Assembly: GCF_002234675.1 (NCBI RefSeq)
Contig: NC_019876.2
Location: 22,924,398-22,988,397, forward strand
DNA from: Oryzias latipes
Lineage: Eukaryota; Chordata; Actinopteri; Beloniformes; Adrianichthyidae
DNA length: 64,000 bases
Direction: 5' to 3'
Part shown: positions 10,878 to 21,013 of the stretch, piece by piece
Numbering within the stretch: the stretch's first letter is position 1
Layout: each line of letters starts with the position of its first letter
Notes under the pieces: generated by a model
What the model saw: the letters and a program-made list of their open reading frames with translations, nothing else
Told to the model about the DNA's origin: nothing
Database searches by the model: none
Made by a program: the position numbers and the translations under genes

Positions 10878-11655
10878 CAGTGGCCCTGAAGTGCAAAGCA
10901 TTCAACAAATCACTCGATACAAAAACATTTTTAAGATCACAACAACAATTAAAAAAAAAAAAAATTTTTAAAAAGCAGCATTACATTTTAGAAAACAAAA
11001 CAAAATTTCAGAAACCAAAACTTGAAAAACAAAAATGACAAAAAAAAAACAAATAATTTTTAAAAAGCAGCATTACATTTTAGAAAACAAAACAAAATTT
11101 CAGAAACCAAAACTTGAAAAACAAAAATGACAAAAAAAAAAACATTTCAGAAAACAAAATTAATTTCCAGGAAAAAAAGAAATATTAAAAAATGAAAACA
11201 TTTCAGAAAAAAAAAAATCCAGAAAAAAAATGAAATATTAAAAAATGAAAAACATTTCAGAAAAAAAAATTCCAGAAAAAAAATGAAATATTAAAAAATG
11301 AAAAACATTTCGGAAAAAAAATGAAATATTAAAAAATGAAAAACATTTCAGAACACAGAATGAATTTCCAGAAAACAAAACGAAATCTTCAAAAATGAAA
11401 AACATTTTCAAACCGGAAGAGGCAGGTACTATGGGACAACGCTGATTGGATGATGATTTTTGTCAATCATTTGAACTGAAAAGTATTTTAAATGAAGCGA
11501 TGACGGATTTTATCGTCCAAACAACAATGTACTATAATAATCCACGTATTTCCCATTTATATATCAAATAAAAAATGCAGCAAACTGTTAATGAACTTTA
11601 AAATTATTTTTTTAACATTTCGCCTGACACACGGTCACCCGGAAGTAGTTTGTGA
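10878..11655 (+). repeat. Left terminal inverted repeat with A-rich subterminal tandem units
   Basis: This arm pairs with 13949-14573. Between about 10950 and 11410 it contains repeats of a motif close to GAAATATTAAAAAATGAAA followed by AACATTTCAGAA. Copy number differs from the right arm, which explains the unequal arm lengths. Confidence 0.85.
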
Positions 11656-13948
11656 GCACTTTTACTTTGAACGCTGTGCGCTAATGTCTACGGCTGCGAG
11701 GTTCACGCTGTCAATCATCTTTAGGTAAGAATCAATTCTGTGATCTTTTCTTTTGTCAGTCACATGTCTCTAAGGATGTTAATTTTAGGATGTTAAAGTG
11801 CTGCTTTGAAAAGATAATTTCTTTTTATCTTGCGCATGCGCAAAAAGAACCCGATGGAGACGAACCGTCTTCACATGATAGCCGTTCCCGTTTTCGGTGA
11901 CAACATGAGAGAAAAAGCTCCGAGCCAGCCTGATTCTGTGATTTATACAGTAATTACAGTAATTATATGGCATCAGTGTTGCTAAAAATCGACTTTAAGA
12001 CTGAAATCAGTAAACAAGTTCTTATGGGAAATAATATTTAAGTGCATTGTATATTTTTGAACCATGCATATACACATATACTGAAACTTAAAAATGAACT
12101 TTAAAGTTTATAAAATACTTAATTGAATTAACATGTGATATTTCTGCAGGTGAAGTTTCTCAAAGCGAAGTTCCAGAAAGGTTTGTGCTGCAGAAGAACA
12201 GATGGCAGCTCTACATGGGAATACAAAAAGACTAAAGTCATTCAGATCATTGTGCAGTGTACAGGCAAGTCACCATGATTTATGTGCAATGTAATCAATA
12301 AATATTATTTAACCTTAATATCTAATTTTTTTTTTAAATTGCAGGTCCTTTAAAAAAAACGTCTTTAACCTGCTGCATAAGCCTGATTAGTTGTAAATGA
12401 TGCAGTGGGGAGTGAAAGACGAAGCACAATTCCTGGCTTTAGCGTCGGGCTGATGATCTGGAAATCACATCTATGAGGAACCGCATCAAACACTTGTACA
12501 ACTCCAAACAACTTAATGTTCCTTTAAGCAAAACTCCAGTTTAAAATGTTCATATTAGACTTGCTTCATTTAGGAGTTTTTCCATGTTTACCATTTTAGG
12601 TTTTAAAGCTTTATTAACAAAGATGATGTTTGATTTTCAAAGCTGTTGTTTAGAAATGTATTTTTGTCAATGAAAAAACTGAATGCTGATGTGAGGATTG
12701 TAATAATGGATATGAAAATAAACAAATTTGTTTCATAACAATGCAGTATATTTATTGAAAACTTAACATGAATACGTTATTCAGTAACAGAAACAAAGAA
12801 ACTGTTGTTGATTTCCCTTTATGGGCTTCTTCATGCAGTCAATCAAATGTTGCGTTTACATTCAGCATTTACTCAGCCTACCTGTCAGTCACATTTATTA
12901 GAGGAAAAAATGCATCTGGGAAAAGTCTGTTTGTGCTTAACAACTATATCAAAAAGAGTCATGTCAGGGAAGTTTTGTCCACATTGCTGCTCAGCATCAC
13001 ATCCAGAGGAAGATGCACAGGTAAGGGACCCCAGTTCCTGCTCGTACATGCTTGCAGCTTCCTCTGCACTGGACTCCAGCTCCATTGAAATCCCTGACAG
13101 AGATAAATTAATAAATTAAAAATCCCTGACAGAAAAACATCAGCTGCCGTTCATCTTTCATTCAGGAAAAAGTTGAGTTCATCAAAATGAGGAGAAAATG
13201 GGTTAAACCAGAAATTCATTAGGGAGGGGTCAAAACACCAAACTCAGAATAAAATACATTATTTCAGTCTTATAAAAATACATTCTAAAACAATTTGGTA
13301 TTCCTCCTCTGCCTGAAAGACTAAAACGTTTTTTTTAAAGATTTATTTTACACCACAGACTTTGCCACCTTTAGTTACACACCTGGACGTGTCTGATGAT
13401 GTGCACCTCCAGTCATTTACTGTCATGTTTCTGTGCACTGACACACTCTAAAGTCACAGATCTTAATAGTGTGAATAAGAAGCATTCATAAATGTTATTC
13501 TGAGACACAACAATACCTGACAGCTTTGCTGATTTATGCTGCTGGTACACCTGTCTGAGAATCCTGCCCACGTGACCCCCTCTCCAGCTGATGAGGTAAC
13601 CTGTCATTAACGTATGACTGAAGGATCTTGGATCTGTCTGTAAACACCCACCTAGAAATCACGTTTAACGCTACATTTATTAGATCAAACAAATGTGCCT
13701 CCATACCTTATCTGTGGATGGCGGGACTGCATTTCCTGATGTGCGCCGTCTTTAACACCCGTTTCTTCGCAGCTGCTGCTTTAGACAGAATCCTCTCACG
13801 ACATTTTGAAACATTTGTAAACCTGGTTGGTGTTGATATTTCTGGGTGCGTTCTGTCATCACATCCGCTAAATATTCAAAGATTAACGTTTAAGTTAACG
13901 TTTTATCGTCCTTTCCTTTCATTGTTTACCTGCAGAACGGACGTCATC
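11656..13948. other. Interior of the long-TIR element; weak exon-like segments only
   Basis: A 115-nt segment at 12150-12264 is open in one frame (start VKFLKAKFQKG), preceded by TTTCTGCAG and followed by GCAAGT, a possible GC-type donor. On the minus strand, 12885-13085 is open for 66 codons with several Cys residues (start MELESSAEEAASMYEQ). Neither matches a family I can name. They may be remains of a transposase, a captured host sequence, or chance. Confidence 0.3.
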
Positions 13949-14573
13949 CACACAAACTACTTCCGGGTGACCGTTCTGCTTCAGACGAAATATTCAAAAA
14001 TAATTTAAACCTTCATTATCTGTTTGCTGCATTTTTGATTTAATATTTAAATGGGAAATACGGGAATTATCATGGTACATTGTTGTTTGGACGATAAAAC
14101 CCGTCGTCGCTTCATTTAAAATACTTTTCAGTTCAAATGATTGACAAACATCATCATCCAATCAGCGTTGTCCCATAGTACCTGCTTCTTCCGGTTTGGA
14201 AATGTTTTTCATTTTTGAAGATTTCGTTTTGTTTTCTGGAAATTCATTCTGTGTTCTGAAATGTTTTTCATTTTTTAATATTTCATTTTGTTTTTCTGAA
14301 ATGTTTTCATTTTTTTTATTTCATTTTGTTTTCTGGAAATTAATTTTTTTTCTGAAATGTTTTCATTTTGTAATATTTCTTTTTTTTTCTGGAAATTAAT
14401 TTTGTTTTCTGAAATCTTTTTTTCTTTTTTTTCTTTTTTCTTTTTTATGTTTTGGTTTCTGAAATTTTGTTTTGTTTTCTAAAATGTAATACGCTTTTTA
14501 AATTGTTGCTGTGATCTTAAAAATGTTTTTGTATCGAGTGATTTGTTGAATGGTTTGCACTTCAGGGCCACCG
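13949..14573 (-). repeat. Right terminal inverted repeat
   Basis: It is the inverse of the left arm, in order: ACAAACTACTTCCGGGTGAC, TTGTTTGGACGATAAAAC, CATCCAATCAGCGTTGTCCC, a T-rich tandem section (about 14200-14490), then GTATCGAGTGATTTGTTGAA and the terminus. Confidence 0.85.
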
Positions 14574-15550
14574 TAAGAAGGGGCTGTTGAGGTCTCTGGT
14601 CTGTTGGTGAGAGGTGATGGACGTGAGGGAGTTACACTGATCTTCTGATGTTGGAGAAGACAGAACTGCATGCTGGGGTCTGGAGATGTTTTCTTTAAAA
14701 TGAAAAAATTCTTAAACTACAACCCAGATTTAGTGGATGAAGGAAAAAGAGAGGCAGGAAATGTTTGGGTTGCAGTTGTTAAGTATTTAAATTCCGTCTC
14801 ACTTACAGATAGGTCTTATCACAAAAATGGTAGAGACACTTTATGACAGAATCTTTGAATAAATCCAGCACAGAGAACGTGAATCTTCTGTCCAGGATTG
14901 ATGGTTTTGCTTATTTTAATGTATGTCTTGTTTTTCCGGTAAGTTTTTACAGAGCTTTATTAATGCAGACGTTACATTTGTGTTGTTTTTGTGTGTATTT
15001 CCTTTGTGAACATCTACATGTGATGCCAGTTTAGCTGCTGTTTTCATTTAAACTGATTGTCCAAGTCTGAACAATCTACATTTTTTCTGATCAAATCAAA
15101 ATCATTAATTGGATTTTAGAGGTATTAATTAGATTTGCAGTGTTATTGTTGTTATTATTGAAATGATTGAGCTCTAATTACATCCCTTCTCTTGCTCCCA
15201 AAATTTTTTCATTATCATTCATATTTAAAAATAATTTGCACATATTATTAACATTTGATACTTGATAAATATATTCCATGAAGATTCCTGAAGCAGGTAT
15301 GTCTTTTCTTCCAATATAGTGTTTTTTTAGTCATAGTCATGATTTTTTCAATGAATATAATCCATATGTATTTTAGATAACTGATCTGTATTTGCTATGT
15401 TAATTTCTAAAATATTTATGTTTATTTTTACATAATAAGTAATTCATCTTTGTCATGTGATTTATTGATATTGAAGGATTCTTGATTCTGTCTGATAGTT
15501 ATGAACCAGATACTGATAAATCATGTAATAAAAATAGTTACGGTAGAACA
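14574..15550. other. No gene recognised; start of duplicated block A
   Basis: The first half is unique-looking with no supported exon. From about 15060-15180 onward the text matches sequence near 47600-47950, for example TTGATACTTGAT..., CATCTTTGTCATGT and TGATAAATCAT. This marks the left side of the segmental duplication described at 15060-36009. Confidence 0.5.
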
Positions 15551-15703
15551 CTAGACAGTGCTCTGAACCTTTTTTCTTCAATGATTTGTGATCTTCACTG
15601 GTGTCCATGGATTACATGAAATCTTTCCACCTTTATCCACCTTTGTCATGGTAGGGAGAACACGTCAATGTAAGGGTGGGGTCATCTAAGATAGCATAAG
15701 GGG
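15551..15703 (+). mobile_element. MITE copy 2, left end missing
   Basis: It matches the 3' three-quarters of the MITE at 3551-3759, from CTAGACAGTGCTCTGAACC to GATAGCATAAGGG. The left terminus is absent and the right one is diverged. The paralogous position near 47960-48000 lacks it. Confidence 0.7.
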
Positions 15704-15901
15704 GTAGACAGGTTACCACCGCTACGTTACTGTGTTTGGCTAACCGGAAGTGTGCAACCAGGAAGTGGGCGGTCCAAGAGGCCAAATCACGCCCACGACA
15801 ACCTCCTTTTTATAGCACCCCATGAAGCCAGTGCCTGCAACTATCATTACTGCTACACCTGAACCAATTTGTCCTGCCACAGTAAGTAAGGGTGAGGAAA
15901 G

Positions 15902-15964
15902 ATGCAGGCACGTCCCCCCAAAATCTGTGCGCTGCACAAGGCGCCTGCTGGTGCTGTTCAAGTG
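15902..15964 (+). other. Repeated exon-like ORF start ending at a GTAAGT donor
   Basis: A 21-codon frame beginning MQARPPKICALHK ends exactly at a consensus splice donor, GTAAGT. The same text recurs at 48407-48469, where the donor is mutated, and in weaker form near 20130-20212 and 53430-53520. It could be a first exon of a decayed gene or part of a transposon; I do not recognise the protein. Confidence 0.3.
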
Positions 15965-16159
15965 GTAAGTGAGCCCGCTGTGCCCACCATGCTGGCAGCC
16001 TGACTGTTAGAAATGAAGGAATTAGACAGTCAGAGTGTAGTTTGCATGGACATCCCATGGATGTACTATGGGCACTTGTGTTTCATGTGCGCTCCATTCC
16101 TGCAGCATTTATGTGAGGTCAGTGAGGATCCTGTTCACCTTACTACAGCATCCCCCGTA

Positions 16160-16203
16160 CAGTGTGTGTGTGTGTGTGGGTGTGGGGGGGGGGTGTGGGG
16201 GCT
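16160..16203 (+). repeat. TG/G-rich simple repeat
   Basis: A (TG)n run is followed by G8 and mixed TG/G sequence. It is absent from the matching positions near 20400 and 53700. Confidence 0.8.
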
Positions 16204-16229
16204 TTATTTGTCATACCATTTAGTTTTTA

Positions 16230-16312
16230 AATTTGATTGTATTTTATGCAAATCACTTTGAGCGACATGTGTTGGAAAAGCACAAAATAAATAAAGATTA
16301 ATTTGATTTGAT
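16230..16312 (+). mobile_element. LINE 3'-tail fragment ending in TTGAT repeats
   Basis: The text CACTTTGAGCGACATGTGTT, then AAATAAATAAAG and TTTGATTTGAT, looks like the 3' terminus of a fish LINE. The same tail occurs at 48604-48672 in block B, so it was present before the duplication. Confidence 0.55.
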
Positions 16313-16539
16313 ATACTAAGGAAATTCAACTTAAAAATGCATTCCTGAATTTTGACTGTCCATCTGGCATCTGACTCAAAACTGTACAGGTGTGAATGTT
16401 TGTGTGTAATTCTTTTTTCCACACGGAACTTGGAGTAATATTGGATTACAATGAATTTGCATTTCTGTGAATAAACAGGGTTTCCTTTTCACCTTTGACA
16501 AGCATCCATGTCAAGGAGGTAACAACTGATCCATTAGAC

Positions 16540-17417
16540 CAGTGTTTTTCAACCTTTTTTGAGCCACGGCACACTTTAACCTTTACAAAAATCCCGCGGC
16601 ACACCAGCATCCAAAGAAATAGATAAATAAAAAAAAAGAAAAAGCTCAGTCTGTATTGATCTACAGCCGCTCTGCAATCTCACATGCATTTTTGTGATAA
16701 TTGTTGCAGAAAACGCTGGAAGCTGCAGCTGTTTTTTCTAAAAGATGTATTAAAAATTCAGTCAAAAGATTCAAAAACGATTTGATGTGTGTACGTTGTT
16801 TTAAGACGTTAAGAGGAGAGACTCATTGTGCGCTAAGACAGTCACTTTACTGCATCATGGGAGATGTAGTGCCCGTAATCCGCCGACCGCAGAAAGACCA
16901 GCGTCTTTGAGCTTCATGGTTTTGTTCACTTGTTCCAGTCTGATACCAGATTCTGTGGAAAGCTACACCGCTAAAGACGAGCTTTAGCTGGTATTTTTGT
17001 TAGAACAGAGAGACTTTTTTTGCGCTAAATCGAAACAAGGAAGTGAATACTTTAACCACTTCTGATTGGTCAGACTGATGACGTGTGATTAAGCCTTCAA
17101 GAATGATTGGTGGAGACAATTAAAGGGGCGGGACTTTCCTTACACAGTTATAGCTGCAGCTAAATCGCGGTATCCCGTTATTCTTATCAAAATGTCTTTA
17201 ATAGAATCAAATAAACACAAAGAAAAAATAATTTTATTATATTTCATATTCTTAACTTCTCAGTGTTATATCAGGGCCTGTTTGGATGAACAAAGAGCTG
17301 ATTTCCTGGAGATGGTAATTGCTTTTAGATCAGTTAATGAGGGCAATTTCTCACGGCACACTTGACCATCTCCCACGGCACACTAGTGTGCCGCGGCACA
17401 CTGGTTGAAAAACACTG
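16540..17417. mobile_element. Non-autonomous hAT element, 878 bp
   Basis: The termini CAGTGTTTTTCAACC and GGTTGAAAAACACTG are inverted repeats. The flanks CATTAGAC (16532-16539) and CATTAGAT (17418-17425) form an 8-bp target duplication with one change, the hallmark of hAT transposition. The inside has repeated CACGGCACAC motifs near both ends and no transposase frame. The matching site in block B, near 49029, is occupied by a different hAT element. Confidence 0.85.
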
Positions 17418-17425
17418 CATTAGAT

Positions 17426-18530
17426 GATGCTGTTGGTATCAGTCACTTTAAGTAATTTAAAGGTCTTAATATTTCACTCATGTTTACTTATTTCTATAAA
17501 GCAACGATACCTATTTGTTCGTTGGTTCTTGACAAGGTCTAAAAATAAAATGACCTAAAGTCATGTCTCCTTTATTAGAGGTAAACAGTAAATTGTTTTT
17601 TTTTATTTTATAAGGAAAACATATATATTTAACCCTAGTTTTAGATGTTTGGGGGAGTCATAAATCAATCAGAAAATGTTAGTTTTCCTGGATCCCCAGC
17701 AATATTTAGGTTTGTTGCCTCAGGGCATATTTTCTTTTGGAAGAAGTTTTATTTCAACTGTTCCCTAAATTACCCAGCCATTAGTGCATTAGAGATCATC
17801 TGTGGGTTTTAAATAATTGATTCATTCACTTATCTCATTCCAGTAATTGCAATCATTCCATTTTAATTATTCCATTCTGAGTAAGCAATGATGCTGATAC
17901 TGTGAGGTGAATACGTGAAACATCTTCCTGTTATACTTCATCATTTTCATTTTCATCAATGGACTCATTGTCTAAAGATAAGTTATCTTTTTTCTAAATG
18001 AAACCAGTACGCATACATTTTGAATAAACATACACAAACACATGCACATACATCCCTATTCTATACAGTTAACTTTTCTGACTGAAACCCGATCAACCAG
18101 TTCTCTTGTAAAAACGATTCTGAGTCGGAAGGATTGAGCCCAACAGCTTGATTTTGATCCAAACACTCATAAAATGTTTGAGCTTCCATTTCTTGGTATT
18201 AATAGTAGGTATTACAATTGATAACCATGTATCCCTACACATCTACATCCATCAGCATGTTATGGTTCACACAAAAGTGGTCTAACTGCACAATATTGCC
18301 CTCAGGCGACAAGTAAAAACAGCCACTTTAGTAAATACATACAGACAAAAGTATCTTCACTCATTTGAATAAGTTTTTTTACATATTCATGCACATCACA
18401 GAATATTTTTTGCAAAGTTATTTAAATGTAAACACTTATAAGAGGTATTTTTTGAACCATATCAAAATGGACAAATTGCAATGCCAACCCTTTTTTCGAA
18501 TTAAACAAGTCACGTGACTACAGGAAGCTA
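17426..18530. other. Duplicated non-coding stretch, no gene recognised
   Basis: It is closely matched by 50193-51282 in block B with only scattered substitutions and small indels. Short open frames exist on both strands but carry stops in one copy or the other, so coding is not supported. Confidence 0.55.
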
Positions 18531-18872
18531 GTTTGTAGATATCTCCTGTAATGTCCTCTGCCTTGTTTCCAATATTTATTATCAACTACGTGGCATCTGC
18601 CTCCACATTTCTCCACCAGATCCCTCAGCTCTGTATTCATGGAAACAAAGTCCTGAATGGTTATGTCCTCTAGGAGCTGATCTCCATGAGTGAACACAAT
18701 GTGCTTCTTGGTAGGATCTGGCTGCCTTGGGCACTGCACAGTGGGCATCACAAGAGGTCCCACAGCATCACACTGCTCATCAACAGTTCAGCGTGTAATA
18801 TGGAATTGTTGGATTCACAGCTCCTCTGTAAAATCAACAACCACCATTTCCCAAAATCTCTTCATCTGCAGC
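18531..18872 (-). pseudogene. PIF/Harbinger nuclease relic interrupted by a GIMAP segment
   Basis: On the minus strand the translation reads FWEMVVVDFTEEL, stop, IQQFHITR, stop, TVDEQCDAVGPLVMPTVQ and PDPTKKHI. This follows the N-terminal pattern of Harbinger nucleases (W--VV--DFTEELW---FR-TR-T--EL---VGP------PTKKRIAI). Two in-frame stops show it is dead. The block B copy (51283-51500) continues with AIPTYKLASC, as the family would, whereas here the sequence switches to a foreign segment for 158 nt before YKLASC-like text resumes. The family assignment rests on motif order and is moderately sure. Confidence 0.65.
18539..18696 (-). pseudogene. GIMAP (AIG1 GTPase) fragment, G4-G5 region
   Basis: The minus-strand translation contains IVFTHGDQLLEDITIQDFV, then LRDLVEKCGGRCHVVDNK. 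This is the layout of the C-terminal half of a GIMAP/AIG1 GTP-binding domain: LFTHGD as the G4 nucleotide-specificity element, then L--LV-KCGGR-HV-NNK. Only about 50 residues are present, without the P-loop or switch regions. The segment is absent from the paralogous site at 51292-51302 and replaces about 10 bp there. It is a captured fragment, not a gene. Fish carry many GIMAP genes, but none is otherwise seen in this window. Confidence 0.65.
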
Positions 18873-18984
18873 CACTCCCACATTCACATGATTATGATTT
18901 AATGCAAACAGTACAATTTCAAAAATGTGTTTTTTTCTCCAACATTTCTACAATTTTGATCAAGTTTTGCGCATATGAATGATG

Positions 18985-20417
18985 GAAATGCAGCGAGTCT
19001 TGATCCTGGGAATGCTGGGTGAAAACCATTTTTCTTTCATTTGGTTTAGTTACATCCAACATAAAAACATGGAAGTTCAATTATTTATTCTATTTCCTTA
19101 CCACTTTATTTTTCTAACTAGGCAGAAGAAGTTCCCACTGAATTAGACACCCCCCCCAAATGTCCTAAAAGAGCTAAAATTTTGGGGGGGGGCTTTTATA
19201 AATGCAGACCACATCTCCTGTGTTTTTGTTTGTGTATGTTGTGCTCTTTCTGCAGAAATAAATGTCAGTCAGGATCGGAGGTGGCAGACTTCTTTCCATT
19301 TACAGAACTGTCCTCCCCTCATTTCCCTCACAGCCTGAGGGATTTACTATTCAAATGTTTGTGGCAATCAGTGAACAGCATTCTGGGATCAGGAGACCTC
19401 AGGGAACTGTTCTCCTCTGACCATCACACCTGAAGGTTGACAGGAAAAGACAACAGGTGAGAAGATCTGATGCTGACAATGCAATTTCTAGAAAATTCAC
19501 TCACTTTCCCCTTTATATTCCACACACGTTTCTTTCAGTGGTTTTTCCTGTTTCTCTGCAATGTTTTCGTGTGCTGTTGAGTCGTTTACTGTTCACCTCT
19601 TTTATAACTCATGTTCACATTGATAAAGTAATCAACCCAATCTATTCTAATGCTATTTTTTATTGATTCCCTCTATTTCACGAGGCTGACATGTTGTTAC
19701 AGCCAGAGGCTCAAAAAGCAGTAAAGAGAGAGGAAGGAAATGTCCAACCCTGTTTTACAAATATATTTGACATTGATGGAGACATGGATTTTCCAGTTTG
19801 AGGAGGAGAAATGTTGACTGAGTTCATGTTAGCTAGTAATGTTTGGCTTTACTTCATTATTTAAACTTTTTTTCTTGTTAAAAAGTAGGTTTACAGTAGT
19901 TTCCAGATGTCTTTGTAAAATCAGCAGTAAAGTCATGAGGCTCAGGAGCTGTCTGCCAGCAGACCTGTACAAAGCACGCAGATGACCCCAAAACATTTTT
20001 AGAAATTGTAGACCACACAGTCAGCTCGGAGAGCAAAAATGCTCATGCACAATTTCTTTACAAGCATGCTGAATGTGACAGTTCACAGAGAATTCTGAAA
20101 CAACACATGAAGGTAAGTAAGGGTGAAGTAGATAAGATGCAGGAACATCATACAGATCTTTCATTTTTTCAACCCCTTCAAACCTGTGCACTGCTGGTGC
20201 TGTTCAAGTGGTAAGTGAGCCCGCTGTGTCCATCATGCTGGCAGCCTGACTGTTAGAAATGAGGAAATTAAACAATCAGAGTGTAATTTGCATGGATATC
20301 CCATGGACGTACTATGGGCACTTGTGTTTCATGTGCGCTCCATTCCTGCAGCATTTATGTGAGGTCAGTGAGGATCCTGGACACCTTACTACAGCATCCT
20401 CCATACATCATAAAAGC
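18985..20417. other. Duplicated stretch, no gene recognised
   Basis: It matches 51590-52270 and 53011-53710 in block B. The tract at 19149-19190 contains C9 and G9 runs that could pair. From about 20110 to 20400 the text repeats part of 15885-16150 (GCTGTTCAAGTGGTAAGTGA... to the AGGTCAGTGAGGATCCTG phrase), an internal duplication inside block A. Confidence 0.5.
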
Positions 20418-20422
20418 GTGTC

Positions 20423-20998
20423 TGTCATGATCGGACTACTAGGGAGACCCAGATGCTGGAACCCGGAAGAAACTCAGGAAGGCGTTGTATTTAACAGGAT
20501 GTTTTAATTATAGAAGTCAGGGGACGTCGTGGATGCAGGAAACTGCTGTGGCGAGGTGGAGCGCCGAGGACGGCGTTCACAGTCCGTGACGTGGTGGAGC
20601 GCCGAGGGCGGCGTGACCGGCTTGAGGCGAGACGTGGACGCTGAGGACAGCGTAATCAGCTTGAGGCGAGGCGTGAACGCTGAGGACAGCGTAACCAGCT
20701 TGAGGCAAGGCGAGGACGTCGAGGATGATGTAATCAGCGTGGAGCGAGGAACCAGCGTGACCAATGGAGTGAAGACCTGAAGACGTGAGACAGACGGTAA
20801 GTACAAGCTAGGATTACTAAAGCGAGGGTAACTTAACTTGAGGCCAGGCGTGATCACCGGAGTGAGTATAACGGACTGGCGTAGTATGCTGGGATGGATC
20901 TCCTTAAGAAGGTCTGCCAGGTGATGAGATGATGCAGGTCAGCTGGTTCCAATGAAGGAGCAGGGAGGGGAGGAGTAGCAGCCGGAGGAACCGTGACA
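20423..20998 (-). repeat. 3' LTR of the sushi-type element
   Basis: It is 576 bp and matches 25352-25927. On the minus strand it begins TGTCACGGTTCC and ends GATCATGACA. The predicted transcript start is the CCAGTCCGTT at 20870-20879 (minus strand). Open frames inside the LTR occur identically in both LTRs and are not genes. Confidence 0.95.
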
Positions 20999-21013
20999 GT
21001 ACCCCCCCCCTCA
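20999..21013 (-). other. Polypurine tract of the sushi-type element
   Basis: On the minus strand the sequence just before the 3' LTR reads GAGGGGGGGGGTAC, a G9 purine run that would prime plus-strand DNA synthesis. It also overlaps the end of pol. Confidence 0.85.

Larger units (their letters stand above)
10878..14573. mobile_element. Unclassified DNA element with terminal inverted repeats over 600 bp
   Basis: The left end reads CAGTGGCCCTGAAGTGCAAA. The right end is its near-perfect inverse, TTTGCACTTCAGGGCCACCG. Both outer flanks carry TA, which suggests a 2-bp TA duplication. Homology between the arms runs inward for about 780 bp (left) and 625 bp (right), including A/T-rich subterminal tandem repeats and unique phrases such as GGAAGTAGTTTGTG and its inverse. 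The interior (11656-13948) has no long open frame. A 115-nt exon-like segment sits at 12150-12264. The superfamily is unknown to me; the TA duplication fits Tc1/mariner-like or IS630/ISL2EU-like groups, but no transposase is visible. Confidence 0.75.

Noticed and set aside
13628..14008. 126-codon plus-strand frame in the long-TIR element
   Set aside because: It runs into the inverted repeat arm and has no domain or splice support; probably chance.
20504..20857. 117-codon minus-strand and 83-codon plus-strand frames, repeated identically at 25,433-25,786
   Set aside because: They lie within the two LTRs of one retrotransposon and are duplicated only because the LTRs are.
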